NCBI GenBank assembly: GCA_902543855.1
Contig: CACBZW010000005.1
Span: 1-33,195, forward strand
Length of the DNA: 33,195 nucleotides
DNA from: an uncultured Alphaproteobacteria bacterium
Lineage (GTDB): Bacteria > Pseudomonadota > Alphaproteobacteria > HIMB59
Reading direction: 5' to 3'
Made by a program: the position numbers and the translations under genes. Shown here piece by piece: positions 19,850 to 29,241 of the stretch. Every line of letters starts with the position of its first letter. Positions within the stretch are counted from its first letter, which is position 1. The notes under the pieces were generated by a model that worked only from the letters and a program-made list of their open reading frames with translations, had not been told where the DNA came from and made no database searches.

Positions 19850-20731
19850 TTAAAAGATTTTGTTGTGGAGGACTATTTTGTTATTTTCCATTGTAAAATC
19901 ACCATTTTGAAGAGCATTTAACCAATGACAGGTCTTCTCGAAGCCACCAAAAGGAAAACAGTGAAAATTTTTAAATGAACTTTGTTCTTTAGAGAAGTTT
20001 GCTAATTCAATAAACATTTCATCGTTTGAAGTTTTTGTTAAAAGGTCAGTTACTTTAGATGAGTTTTTTTTCAAAAAACTTAATGAATTTCCAACACCAC
20101 TCATTATGCCAAAATTAAGAAGTGTTTTAAAAGACGCCGGGCCTGGAAAGCCTACTCTGACGGGTAATTTTATATTTGAATTATCTAAAAATTTACACCA
20201 TTTAATAAATGGTTCGGCATTAAAAAAAAATTGAGTAACAAGTTCTAAACTTAAATTTTTATTCTTTGATAATTCATATTTTTTATCTAAAAATTCGTTG
20301 ACAGTATTTTGATCAATATCAGGTGAACCTTCTGGGTGTCCAGCTATTCCTATCTCTTCAAATTCATTATCCTTTAATAAACCAGACTCTAGTATTTCCA
20401 GCGAGGATGATACTGATCCATTCTGATTACCACCACCACCTATAACAAGAATTTTTTTGCTATCTGTTCTATTTCTTAGTTCTTTTAGGAAGTCTGAAAC
20501 ATGATCTAAATTTCTCATTGTCCTTGCAGGCAAATGAGTAATAGGAGTTAATTCTTGTTTAGATACAAAATCAACAGTTTCTAAGATATCGTTTTCCGTA
20601 GCATCAGGTAAATATGTTATGTAGACATTATTTTTTTTATCTAGAGGGATAGACTTTAGTTTGTGTCTTACTTTTGGGTTTAACTCTATGGTAAAGCCAT
20701 CTACTAAAGAAACGATATTTTCTTTGATCAT
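19850..20731 (-). CDS. Methylenetetrahydrofolate reductase-like protein (MTHFR superfamily)
   Basis: 'FTIELNPK', 'LTPITHLPARTMRNLDHVSDFLKELR', 'ILVIGGGGNQNG', 'EEIGIAGHPEGSPDI', 'LELVTQFFFNAEPFIKWCKFL' follow the MTHFR TIM-barrel motif order, but divergent from canonical MetF. Confidence 0.78.
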   Translation of the reverse strand: MIKENIVSLVDGFTIELNPKVRHKLKSIPLDKKNNVYITYLPDATENDILETVDFVSKQELTPITHLPARTMRNLDHVSDFLKELRNRTDSKKILVIGGGGNQNGSVSSSLEILESGLLKDNEFEEIGIAGHPEGSPDIDQNTVNEFLDKKYELSKNKNLSLELVTQFFFNAEPFIKWCKFLDNSNIKLPVRVGFPGPASFKTLLNFGIMSGVGNSLSFLKKNSSKVTDLLTKTSNDEMFIELANFSKEQSSFKNFHCFPFGGFEKTCHWLNALQNGDFTMENNKIVLHNKIF

Positions 20732-20749
20732 ATTTTTAAAATATAATAG

Positions 20750-23224
20750 TTAAGACTTTAATCTACGATTTTCTGGGTCGAGCAAAGGTTCCTCTGTAAC
20801 TGTTAATGGATACCTTTTGCCAAAGTACTCGACCTCTAACTTATTTCCTTTTTCTGACAATTCTGTTGGTAAATATCCATAAACAATGTGTTTATCTACA
20901 AAATAGCCATAATTTGTACTTGTAACATACCCTACAGCTTTACCATTTGAATAAATTGGTTCTGTGCCCAAGGCCATTCCTTCAGGGTCATCAATAATCA
21001 TACAAGTAAGTCTCTTTTCAATTGGTTTTTCTTTTATTTTTTGAAGTGCATTCTTACCGATAAACTCATCATCTTTTTTAAGCTTTACTGTAAAGCCTAA
21101 GCCTGACTCATAAGGGTTGTAATTAGTATGAATATCTGTACCCAGTGATCTATAGCCTTTCTCCAATCTGAGTGACTCAAAAGCACCAGCACCTGAGCAA
21201 ATCATGTTGAACTCTCTTGAGGTTTCTCGAAGTTCATCCCATAATGATAGCCCATACTCAGTAGGTGTGTATATTTCCCAACCTAATTCACCTATATAAG
21301 ATATTCTTACAGCAACACAAGGAATGTTACTGATTGAAATCTTTTTAATATGGAAAAATGGAAAACCCTCGTTAGATACATCATCATCATCACACAGTTT
21401 TTCAAGAACAGATCTTGAATTTGGCCCCCATAATCCGATACCTGCAAAAGCAGATGTCCAATCTATGATCTGAACACTTCCGTCATCAGGAGCATTTGCT
21501 CGAAGCCAACTAATATCAATCATTCCATTCCCAGCTCCTGCCAAGACCCAAAATTTATTTTCCTCAAGTCTACTAATAGTTAGATCACTCTTTATACCAC
21601 CATACATATTAGAAATTACGCTATAAACAACTTTACCTACGGCAACATCAATATTATTTGTGCAAACTTTCTGTAATAATTTTAGAGCACCTTTTCCACT
21701 TACTTCAATTTTCACAAATCCTGTAATATCAAACAGGGCACCCGTTTGTCTTGTTACAAGATGTTCAGCTGCTTGAATTGGTGACCAATATTTTGCAGCC
21801 CAGCCTGTCCTATTTGGAAAGTTTTTACCTTTCATTAATTCAGCATTTGACTCATACCATTGAGGTCTTTCCCAGCCCATAGTCTCAAAGAAATGTGCTT
21901 TTTGTCCTTCTAACCTTGCATAAAATGGACTTCTTCTGAGTGGTCTTGGCTGCTCCATTTGTTGAAGCGGGTGAATAATATCATATACCTCTTTATAATT
22001 CTGCTTACCTCTTGACCTTAGATATTTCCTGACATGATGATGTTGATGAAAACGATTGATATCTCCTTGACGAACATCAAGTTCAGGCTCACCATTCACT
22101 ATCCATTCTGCCATAGCTTTTCCAACACCACCCGCATGTGTTATCCATACAGCATTAGCGGTCCACAAACCTTTTACACTTGTCTCGCCCATTAAAGGGT
22201 TACCATCTGTTGTAAATGAAAAAATTCCATTAATTTTTTTTGTAAGTTTTTTTTCTGAAAATCTTGGGAACAACCAATTCGACTCTTTATGTGCACCTTC
22301 AAAATCATCAGGTCTAAAGTCCACCAAAGAGGGCATTTCTTCAGCATCTTCAGGTTTCTTTAATTCTTCTGACTCTAAAATTCTTGGTTCATGTCGATAA
22401 TTCCCAATAACATAAGTATCATTCCATTGTCTGAAATAGAGACTGTAATCTTGGTGACGCATCAATGCGTGTTCAACCAAAGCTTCTTTGTGATCAGCTT
22501 TAAATTCTTTCAATTCTTCAAACGGTTCTAACCACACCATTTGATGTTCGCAGGGAACTAGAGGCAATGATATGTTCGCAAGTCTTCCCATTTTTGGAGC
22601 CCAGATACCAGTTGAGACAAGTACAATATCGGCTTCATAATCACCCTTAGATGTTTGTACACCGCGAATTTGATTATTCTGAATTTTAAAACCATTAACT
22701 GCTGTGTCACCAAAGAATTCCCCTGCTTTTAAATCAGTCACATATTTTGCCATTGCTCTAACTGCCCTTACAGGTGCTGCTAAACCATCAGTTGGAACAT
22801 AATATCCTCCGTGAATTTTTTCTGGATCAATATAGGGGCTCATTTTTAAAACTTCATCTGGAGTAATTATTTTTGCATCAGTTAATCCATAACTGTGAGC
22901 TATACCTAGTTTTCGATACAGGTCTTGATGTCTTTCTTTTGTCTTCGATACTTCAATTCCTCCAACAGTATGAAAACAAGGTTTTCCCTCGTATGATAAG
23001 GATCTAAGTAAGTCAACTGTGTACTGCGCAAATTTACACATCATTCGTGAAGGATTAGTTTGAAACACACCTCCTGGTGCATGACTCGTAGAGCCTCCAG
23101 TTTCAAACAATGGCCCTTGATCGAGTATGACCATATCTTTCCAACCCAATTGAGCTAAATGATAGGCGGTGCTCGCTCCAACAATACCACTGCCAACGAT
23201 AATTATTCTTGATTTTCTTGCCAT
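20750..23224 (-). CDS. Dimethylglycine/sarcosine dehydrogenase-like FAD-dependent oxidoreductase fused to GcvT domain
   Basis: 824 aa; N-terminal 'RIIIVGSGIVGASTAYHLAQLGWKDMVILDQGPLFETGGSTSHAPGG' DAO domain; C-terminal 'LFDITGFVKIEVSGKGALKLLQKVCTNNI...ISYIGELGWEIYTPTEYGLSLWDEL...GAGAFESLRLEKGYRSLGTDIHTNYNPYESGLGF' GcvT domain. Confidence 0.9.
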   Translation of the reverse strand: MARKSRIIIVGSGIVGASTAYHLAQLGWKDMVILDQGPLFETGGSTSHAPGGVFQTNPSRMMCKFAQYTVDLLRSLSYEGKPCFHTVGGIEVSKTKERHQDLYRKLGIAHSYGLTDAKIITPDEVLKMSPYIDPEKIHGGYYVPTDGLAAPVRAVRAMAKYVTDLKAGEFFGDTAVNGFKIQNNQIRGVQTSKGDYEADIVLVSTGIWAPKMGRLANISLPLVPCEHQMVWLEPFEELKEFKADHKEALVEHALMRHQDYSLYFRQWNDTYVIGNYRHEPRILESEELKKPEDAEEMPSLVDFRPDDFEGAHKESNWLFPRFSEKKLTKKINGIFSFTTDGNPLMGETSVKGLWTANAVWITHAGGVGKAMAEWIVNGEPELDVRQGDINRFHQHHHVRKYLRSRGKQNYKEVYDIIHPLQQMEQPRPLRRSPFYARLEGQKAHFFETMGWERPQWYESNAELMKGKNFPNRTGWAAKYWSPIQAAEHLVTRQTGALFDITGFVKIEVSGKGALKLLQKVCTNNIDVAVGKVVYSVISNMYGGIKSDLTISRLEENKFWVLAGAGNGMIDISWLRANAPDDGSVQIIDWTSAFAGIGLWGPNSRSVLEKLCDDDDVSNEGFPFFHIKKISISNIPCVAVRISYIGELGWEIYTPTEYGLSLWDELRETSREFNMICSGAGAFESLRLEKGYRSLGTDIHTNYNPYESGLGFTVKLKKDDEFIGKNALQKIKEKPIEKRLTCMIIDDPEGMALGTEPIYSNGKAVGYVTSTNYGYFVDKHIVYGYLPTELSEKGNKLEVEYFGKRYPLTVTEEPLLDPENRRLKS

Positions 23225-23282
23225 TTATTCCTCTAAAAATACCTAATCAGTTCCAAAATTTGATGTCAATATGAAAAAAAAC

Positions 23283-23804
23283 CTAATAGTTAACCGCGTC
23301 AATAAGACGATCCTCAAGATAGTCAGCAAATGATCGATTACAACTAAGTAACAATTTTAGATCAAGATTAAAAATAGAACAGTCTACTCTAGCTAATAAT
23401 GTTTGTGCAGCAGTGGATTTTTTAAAGGATTTTTCTCTAAAGTCAAAATGCGTTAATTTATTTAATATATCAAAACTATTTTTACCCTGAATTTCAAAAA
23501 ATACTTGTGAGTCAGAAATATTTGTCGCCAATATTAAGGGTGATTTATTTAAGTCAGCTAAGATTTTGTTGAGTTTATTATTTTCAATTTCTTTTTCAAA
23601 TATCAAATTCCATTGATCAAAAGACATTTTTGCTAAAGTATAATTATCATTTGAAATTATCCTTAAATTATCTGATGGTGGTAAAAGTTTTAAAGATTTA
23701 TTTATGTGATTATTAAATTTTGAGTCACCAGATCCTCTTAACAGAATCTGTTGAATAACTTTTTTTTTTATTTCAATACCATCAGATCGGATTACTTCAG
23801 TCAT
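23283..23804 (-). CDS. soxG: Sarcosine oxidase gamma subunit
   Basis: Small subunit encoded after soxA with 4-nt overlap; 'FFEIQGKNSFDILNKLTHFDFREKSFKKSTAAQTLLARVDCSIF...CNRSFADYLEDRLIDA' matches SoxG pattern. Confidence 0.85.
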   Translation of the reverse strand: MTEVIRSDGIEIKKKVIQQILLRGSGDSKFNNHINKSLKLLPPSDNLRIISNDNYTLAKMSFDQWNLIFEKEIENNKLNKILADLNKSPLILATNISDSQVFFEIQGKNSFDILNKLTHFDFREKSFKKSTAAQTLLARVDCSIFNLDLKLLLSCNRSFADYLEDRLIDAVNY

Positions 23805-26779
23805 GAAACTAACCTTTTATTACCTTCATCATAAAAAACTGGTTTAACTATATCCACACCAGTTGTGCCCATACTTGATGTAGAAGCGTAAGCTTTTGTT
23901 CCAATCATAGAGTGGCCATTTTTGATAACAGCTAATGCAAAATCATGACCTAATGTAGGACTATAATAACAAGATGTAATATGACCAAGCATTGGAACAG
24001 GAGACTTAATTTCTTTATCAAGAATGATATGTTGTCCTTCCTCTAGTTTATCGGTTTTATTCGAGGGAATAATACCAACAAGTTGTTTTCTATCTTCTCT
24101 TATAGTATCAGACCGAGTAAGTGATCTTTTACCTAAAAAATCTTTTTTTGATTTACCAATCATCCAGCTAAGTCCTAAATCTATTGGCGTTATAGAACCA
24201 TCTGTGTCTTGGCCAACAATAATGTAACCCTTTTCTGCCCTTAAAAGATGCATTGCCTCCGTGCCGTAGGGAGCAAGACCAAATTCTTTTCCAACACTTT
24301 GAATGTTATCCCAAATTTTAGGGGCACTATTTGACGGAATATATATTTCGTAACCTAACTCCCCAGTAAAGCTTGCTCTTAGAATTCGTATTGGAACACC
24401 ATTAAATTCATGAAATTGGAAAGTCATAAATGGAAACTCCTCATTGCTAAAATTGATATTTGGAAAGGCTTTTTTCATAATTTCTCTGGTTTTTGGTCCA
24501 CTGATGTTGAAAGTTGCATATTGCTCTGTAATCGAGTTCATAAAAACTTTTAAATTTGGCCACTCGGTTTGAGCATATTCCTCCATGCAACCTAAAACAG
24601 TAGCAGCACCTCCAGTAGTTGTAGTGGCAATAAAATGCTGATCAGAAATTTTACAAATTATCCCGTCATCTTTTACCATTCCATCTTCCCCCAACATAAG
24701 AGCATATCTTGCAGAACCTTGTTTCATCTTAGTAAAACTGTTTGTGTAAATTAAATTCATAAATTCCAACGCATCCTCACCTTTGATCTCAATTTTTCCT
24801 AATGTGCTCCCATCTAAAATACCTGCGTTTTCTCTTACATTTTTGCTCTCTCGTTGAACAGCATCATGCATCGACTCATCTTTATTAATTTGAAAATACC
24901 ATGGCCTTTTCCATTGCCCGACATCCTCAAAAATTGCACCATTTTTTAAGTGCCAATTATGTATTGGTGATTTTCTCTCTGGGTCATAAAACTCATAGCA
25001 ATTTCTGCCAGCTATTGCAGAAAAACTTAAAGGAGCATAGGGTGGTCGATAAATAGTTGTGCCAACTTCATTTACTTTTTTATCCAGAAGATCAGAAACT
25101 ATTCCCAGTGCGTTAATACTACTAATTTTACCTTGATCGGTTCCCATACTATTTGTTGTATATCTTTTTAAATGTTCAATTCTATCAAAACCCTCTGTTA
25201 TTGCTTGACGGATATCTTTAGTTGTTACATCATTTTGTAAGTCAATAAATGATTTAGCCCATAATGATTTCTTTTGCGGAGAGACCTCCCACAATTTTTC
25301 AATGTTATACTTAGCATTTGTATTTAATTCGAGTTTAACGTCTAATTTTTTGACTTTAAAAGTTTTCAATTTTTCATTTATATCAGAATTTAAATTATCA
25401 AAATTAAATTGTCCTGAAGCAGAACCAAGAGTTATGGTAGGTTGAAAAGGTTTTGATGGTTTGTAAGTTAAATCTTTCTCATCCCAATCTAATAAACCTT
25501 TTGATTGAGTAAACAAGTGAACATCTGGATTTATTCCACCTGACAAACATAAGCAGTCACATTTAATTTCATTCAAGGCACCAGAACTATCCTCAACAAG
25601 AATTTTTTCAATTTTTTTGTTTCCAAATGCTCCTTTTATTTGTGAATTTGTGTAAAGAGGAACATCATTTTTTCTTATCAAGTCAAACAAATTTGGCTCA
25701 ATTTCCTCCCCGGATCGTGAGTCGATATATGCTTTTGGTTTTAAACCAGCTTTTATAAGACTATAAACTAAGCTGTTTGAATTCGAATTATTACTGAAAA
25801 TAACAGGTTCTTTAGAAGGTGCTAGTCCATATCGGCACATATATTTTTCAAAGGAAGAGCTTAGCATTATGCCTGGGAGATCGTTATTTTGAAAAGATAA
25901 AAATCTCTCAATGTGTCCATTACATAATATTGTGTGACCTGTGCGTATCTTATGTAAAGTGCTATTAACTTTTCCTTCAATCGGTTTAGAGCCAACAAAT
26001 CTATCTTCAATGGCTATAAGATGATTAATGTAATTATAAGTAGTAACAAGTGTGTTTTTTAAAATCTTTATATTCTTAGAGTCTTCTATTTCTTGTATAG
26101 TTTCTTTTAACCAATCTTTAGGCTCTTTGTTATCAATTGATGATATTTTGTTTGAATTATTTATAATGCCACCAAGTTGTTCCTCAAAGTCAATTAACAA
26201 CACATCATAATTTGAGTTGATGAAAGATTTAGCTGCGAGGAGTCCATTTATTCCTCCTCCTATAATTGTAATATCGACATTGTGATGGATATGATTGCTT
26301 ATGCCTTTGAAATCTTTGGGAGGTTTACCTAATCCAGCGGCTCTTCTAATAAGTGGTTCATACAAATTTTTCCAAAATTTCTTATGCGGCCCCATGAACG
26401 TTTTATAGTAAAAACCAGCAGTAAAAATTGGAGAAAATAAGTTATTGATACTTCCAAAATCGTTTTCAAGAGAAGGCCATCTGTTTTGACTTTCAATTTC
26501 CATTCCTTCATAAATTTTTTTTATAGTTGCTCTTGTGTTTGGTTCGGAATATTCACTAATTATTTGGACTAGAGCATTTGGTTCTTCTATACCACAAGTA
26601 TAAATTCCTCTTGGCCTATGGTACTTAAAACTTCTTCCTACAAGGTTAATATTATTTCTTAATAGAGCTGAGGCTATAGTATCGCCTTTGTAGCCAAAAT
26701 ATTTGACCCCATCAAACTTGAAGCTAATTTTTTGATGAAACTGAATAAATTGATTATCTTTTAAATTTATAGATTTCAT
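23801..26779 (-). CDS. soxA: Sarcosine oxidase alpha subunit
   Basis: 992 aa; N-terminal 'FKFDGVKYFGYKGDTIASALLRNNINLVGRSFKYHRPRGIYTCGIEEPNALVQI', dinucleotide motif 'ITIIGGGINGLLAAK', C-terminal GcvT domain 'NISGPKTREIMKK...SFTGELGYEIYIPSNSAPKIWDNI'. Confidence 0.95.
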   Translation of the reverse strand: MKSINLKDNQFIQFHQKISFKFDGVKYFGYKGDTIASALLRNNINLVGRSFKYHRPRGIYTCGIEEPNALVQIISEYSEPNTRATIKKIYEGMEIESQNRWPSLENDFGSINNLFSPIFTAGFYYKTFMGPHKKFWKNLYEPLIRRAAGLGKPPKDFKGISNHIHHNVDITIIGGGINGLLAAKSFINSNYDVLLIDFEEQLGGIINNSNKISSIDNKEPKDWLKETIQEIEDSKNIKILKNTLVTTYNYINHLIAIEDRFVGSKPIEGKVNSTLHKIRTGHTILCNGHIERFLSFQNNDLPGIMLSSSFEKYMCRYGLAPSKEPVIFSNNSNSNSLVYSLIKAGLKPKAYIDSRSGEEIEPNLFDLIRKNDVPLYTNSQIKGAFGNKKIEKILVEDSSGALNEIKCDCLCLSGGINPDVHLFTQSKGLLDWDEKDLTYKPSKPFQPTITLGSASGQFNFDNLNSDINEKLKTFKVKKLDVKLELNTNAKYNIEKLWEVSPQKKSLWAKSFIDLQNDVTTKDIRQAITEGFDRIEHLKRYTTNSMGTDQGKISSINALGIVSDLLDKKVNEVGTTIYRPPYAPLSFSAIAGRNCYEFYDPERKSPIHNWHLKNGAIFEDVGQWKRPWYFQINKDESMHDAVQRESKNVRENAGILDGSTLGKIEIKGEDALEFMNLIYTNSFTKMKQGSARYALMLGEDGMVKDDGIICKISDQHFIATTTTGGAATVLGCMEEYAQTEWPNLKVFMNSITEQYATFNISGPKTREIMKKAFPNINFSNEEFPFMTFQFHEFNGVPIRILRASFTGELGYEIYIPSNSAPKIWDNIQSVGKEFGLAPYGTEAMHLLRAEKGYIIVGQDTDGSITPIDLGLSWMIGKSKKDFLGKRSLTRSDTIREDRKQLVGIIPSNKTDKLEEGQHIILDKEIKSPVPMLGHITSCYYSPTLGHDFALAVIKNGHSMIGTKAYASTSSMGTTGVDIVKPVFYDEGNKRLVS

Positions 26780-27126
26780 TTTTCAACCGTAAAATTACCC
26801 GACCCAACTTCTGGTTCACCAGAGGGCGTTTTAACAACACTTTTAAAATTATTTAAATTTGGTTTTTTTTCATCGAGCTTGTATGTCACCAAAATTTCAT
26901 CAGTAGATGTATCTCTTACACAATTAAACCATTTGCGACAACCATGTGTGTGTACCCAGCGCTCATAAAACAAACCTTTCGGATTTGCTCTTATAAAGAC
27001 ATATTCTCCCCACTCTCGATCACCAATTTCTTTTGATCCATCGGGTCTTTTTACATGCGCCTCTCCTCCATTTGAAAATTCCGATTGATCTCTCGGGCCA
27101 CAATAAGGGCAATTAATTATGAGCAT
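26776..27126 (-). CDS. soxD: Sarcosine oxidase delta subunit
   Basis: 'MLIINCPYCGPRDQSEFSNGGEAHVKRP...WVHTHGCRKWFNCVRDT' with Zn-ligand Cys/His pattern of SoxD. Confidence 0.95.
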   Translation of the reverse strand: MLIINCPYCGPRDQSEFSNGGEAHVKRPDGSKEIGDREWGEYVFIRANPKGLFYERWVHTHGCRKWFNCVRDTSTDEILVTYKLDEKKPNLNNFKSVVKTPSGEPEVGSGNFTVEK

Positions 27127-27131
27127 ATTTA

Positions 27132-28382
27132 TTAATGTGCTACGGCTGCAGCACCGTGTTCGTCGACTAATCTTCCACTTGCAAATCTATCAAGATTAAA
27201 AGCACTATTAATTTGATGAGGTTCATTTTTTGCAATTGTATGTGCAAAAACATTTGCACTTCCAGGTGTAGCTTTAAAACCACCTGTGCCCCAGCCACAA
27301 TTAAAAAATAAACCCTCAATGTCACATTTACTAATAATAGGACTAGCATCTGGGCAGATGTCAACAATCCCACCCCATTGACGAAGCATTTTCATTTTCC
27401 CAAATACTGGATAAAGCTCGACCATAGCTCGAATAGTATCTTCAATAATGTTAAAACCACCTCTTTGAGTGAAAGAATTATAACTGTCGGTTCCTGCTCC
27501 AATAACTAATTCACCTTTATCAGATTGACTGACATAAGCATGAACTGCAGAGGACATTACCACTGTATCAATAATAGGTTTGATTGGTTCAGAAACAAGT
27601 GCCTGAAGTGGCTTACTTTGTAAAGGTAATCTGATACCTGCACTTTCTGCTAAAACACCAGTATGACCTGAAGCAACAACTCCAATTTTATTTGCCCTTA
27701 AAAAACCCTTGGAAGTTTCTACACCTTCTATTGTTCCATTTTTAGTCCTAATTTGATGTGCCTCACAATTTTGAATTATATCAACTCCCATCTCATCAGC
27801 ACGCATTGCAAAACCCCATGCTATTGCATCATGTCTTGCTACACCACCGCGAGGTTGGTAAGATGCACCTAGCACTGGATATCGAAGATTGTCAGTATTC
27901 ATTATAGGAACCTTTTTTTGAATTTCTTCTTTAGATAACCAAAATGAATCAATACCATTCAAATTATTTGCACTCACTCTTCTTTTTATTTCTTTTATAT
28001 CATGTTCGTTATGGGCTAAATTCATAACCCCTCTTTGACTAAACATTACGTTGTAATTTAATTCGCTTGATAGGTTTTCCCATAACTTCAAAGAGTGTTC
28101 GTACAAATGAGCACTATCATCCCATAAATAATTTGATCTAATGATAGTGGTATTTCTACCTGTGTTACCTCCACCAAGCCAACCTTTTTCTATTACGGCA
28201 ATATTTTTTAATCCATGTTCTTTTGCTAAGTAATATGCAGTTCCTAGTCCATGACCCCCACCACCAATTATTATGACATCATAAAACTCTCTAGGTTCGG
28301 GGCTTCTCCACATTTTTGGCCACTCTTTATGGCCAGATAGTGCATTTTTAGCTAGGCTAAATATTGAATATTTTTTCTTCAC
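27132..28382 (-). CDS. soxB: Sarcosine oxidase beta subunit
   Basis: '[81 protein letters not shown]', '[18 protein letters not shown]', C-terminal '[24 protein letters not shown]'. Confidence 0.96.
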   Translation of the reverse strand: MKKKYSIFSLAKNALSGHKEWPKMWRSPEPREFYDVIIIGGGGHGLGTAYYLAKEHGLKNIAVIEKGWLGGGNTGRNTTIIRSNYLWDDSAHLYEHSLKLWENLSSELNYNVMFSQRGVMNLAHNEHDIKEIKRRVSANNLNGIDSFWLSKEEIQKKVPIMNTDNLRYPVLGASYQPRGGVARHDAIAWGFAMRADEMGVDIIQNCEAHQIRTKNGTIEGVETSKGFLRANKIGVVASGHTGVLAESAGIRLPLQSKPLQALVSEPIKPIIDTVVMSSAVHAYVSQSDKGELVIGAGTDSYNSFTQRGGFNIIEDTIRAMVELYPVFGKMKMLRQWGGIVDICPDASPIISKCDIEGLFFNCGWGTGGFKATPGSANVFAHTIAKNEPHQINSAFNLDRFASGRLVDEHGAAAVAH

Positions 28383-28410
28383 ATCAGCAAATTAGCAAAA
28401 AATAAAATAA

Positions 28411-29241
28411 TCAGCTAGTTATTTTCAGGGGCGAATTGTCATTAATTTTTTTAAAAATTTTAGGGAACTTCCATTGCAAATCGCAGTCTACATTTGGGGC
28501 TTGAGCTGAACTATTTAAGTCGCTTTCACAAATAGTTCTAATTTCAAAGCTTATCCTTGTATTTTCAGACTTTTCTTTTGATGAGCTATGTAAGTGAGCA
28601 CCTGAAAAACATAAAATTTCTCCTGGTTTTATAGTTACCGGTATTTTCTTAATATTGCTGGGCAAGTCCTCTTTTAATTGTGGAGCAGAGGGATAAGAAA
28701 AATCGCCTTTTTTTCTATTTGCTAAATAAATGTTTAAGTCCCAAGTCGAAGTAGTATTCTTAACTGGAACATCAAAATAATCTGGATAAAAAATCATTGT
28801 ATTTTTTTCCTCTACACTGCTTACTGGTGCCCACCAATTAATTTGTTGATACAAATTTGTGCCCCAAGTATCACGATGAATATTTATTCTAGATGCTTCT
28901 CTATAAGGTAAGTTATTTTCTGCTGGTGCTACTCTTACCACAAATCGATCCCAAAAAGTTCCACCTTTATTATATCCAATTTCATATAAAAAGTTTGAAA
29001 ATAGTTTTCTGAAATCTTCATGGTTTTTTAATTTTGATACAATATCCTTACTTATATCCTCAGAATTTTTTAAATAGTGTATTTTTTCTATTTCACCATC
29101 ATAAATATTTTGTATTTTATTTTTAATTTGGGTTATTAAATCATTAGAAGTTTTTGATTTTTGAAATACAAAAACTTTTCCACTAAAAATATCTTTTTTA
29201 AATTGTTGAAGATTTGAAATTTTTTCTATTGGTATAAACAT
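28411..29241 (-). CDS. Putative 2-oxoglutarate/Fe(II)-dependent oxygenase (PhyH-like), substrate unknown
   Basis: 'INIHRDTWGTNLYQQINWWAPVS' (HxD), 'IKPGEILCFSGAHLHSSSKEKSENTRISFEIRT' (distal His and R-x-S) resemble the 2-His-1-carboxylate facial triad plus 2OG-binding Arg. Confidence 0.6.
   Translation of the reverse strand: MFIPIEKISNLQQFKKDIFSGKVFVFQKSKTSNDLITQIKNKIQNIYDGEIEKIHYLKNSEDISKDIVSKLKNHEDFRKLFSNFLYEIGYNKGGTFWDRFVVRVAPAENNLPYREASRINIHRDTWGTNLYQQINWWAPVSSVEEKNTMIFYPDYFDVPVKNTTSTWDLNIYLANRKKGDFSYPSAPQLKEDLPSNIKKIPVTIKPGEILCFSGAHLHSSSKEKSENTRISFEIRTICESDLNSSAQAPNVDCDLQWKFPKIFKKINDNSPLKITS

Noticed and set aside
24024-24227. Plus-strand ORFs opposite soxA and the GcvT-like gene (e.g. 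24024-24227, 18800-18994)
   Set aside because: Antisense to strongly supported genes, no motif support.
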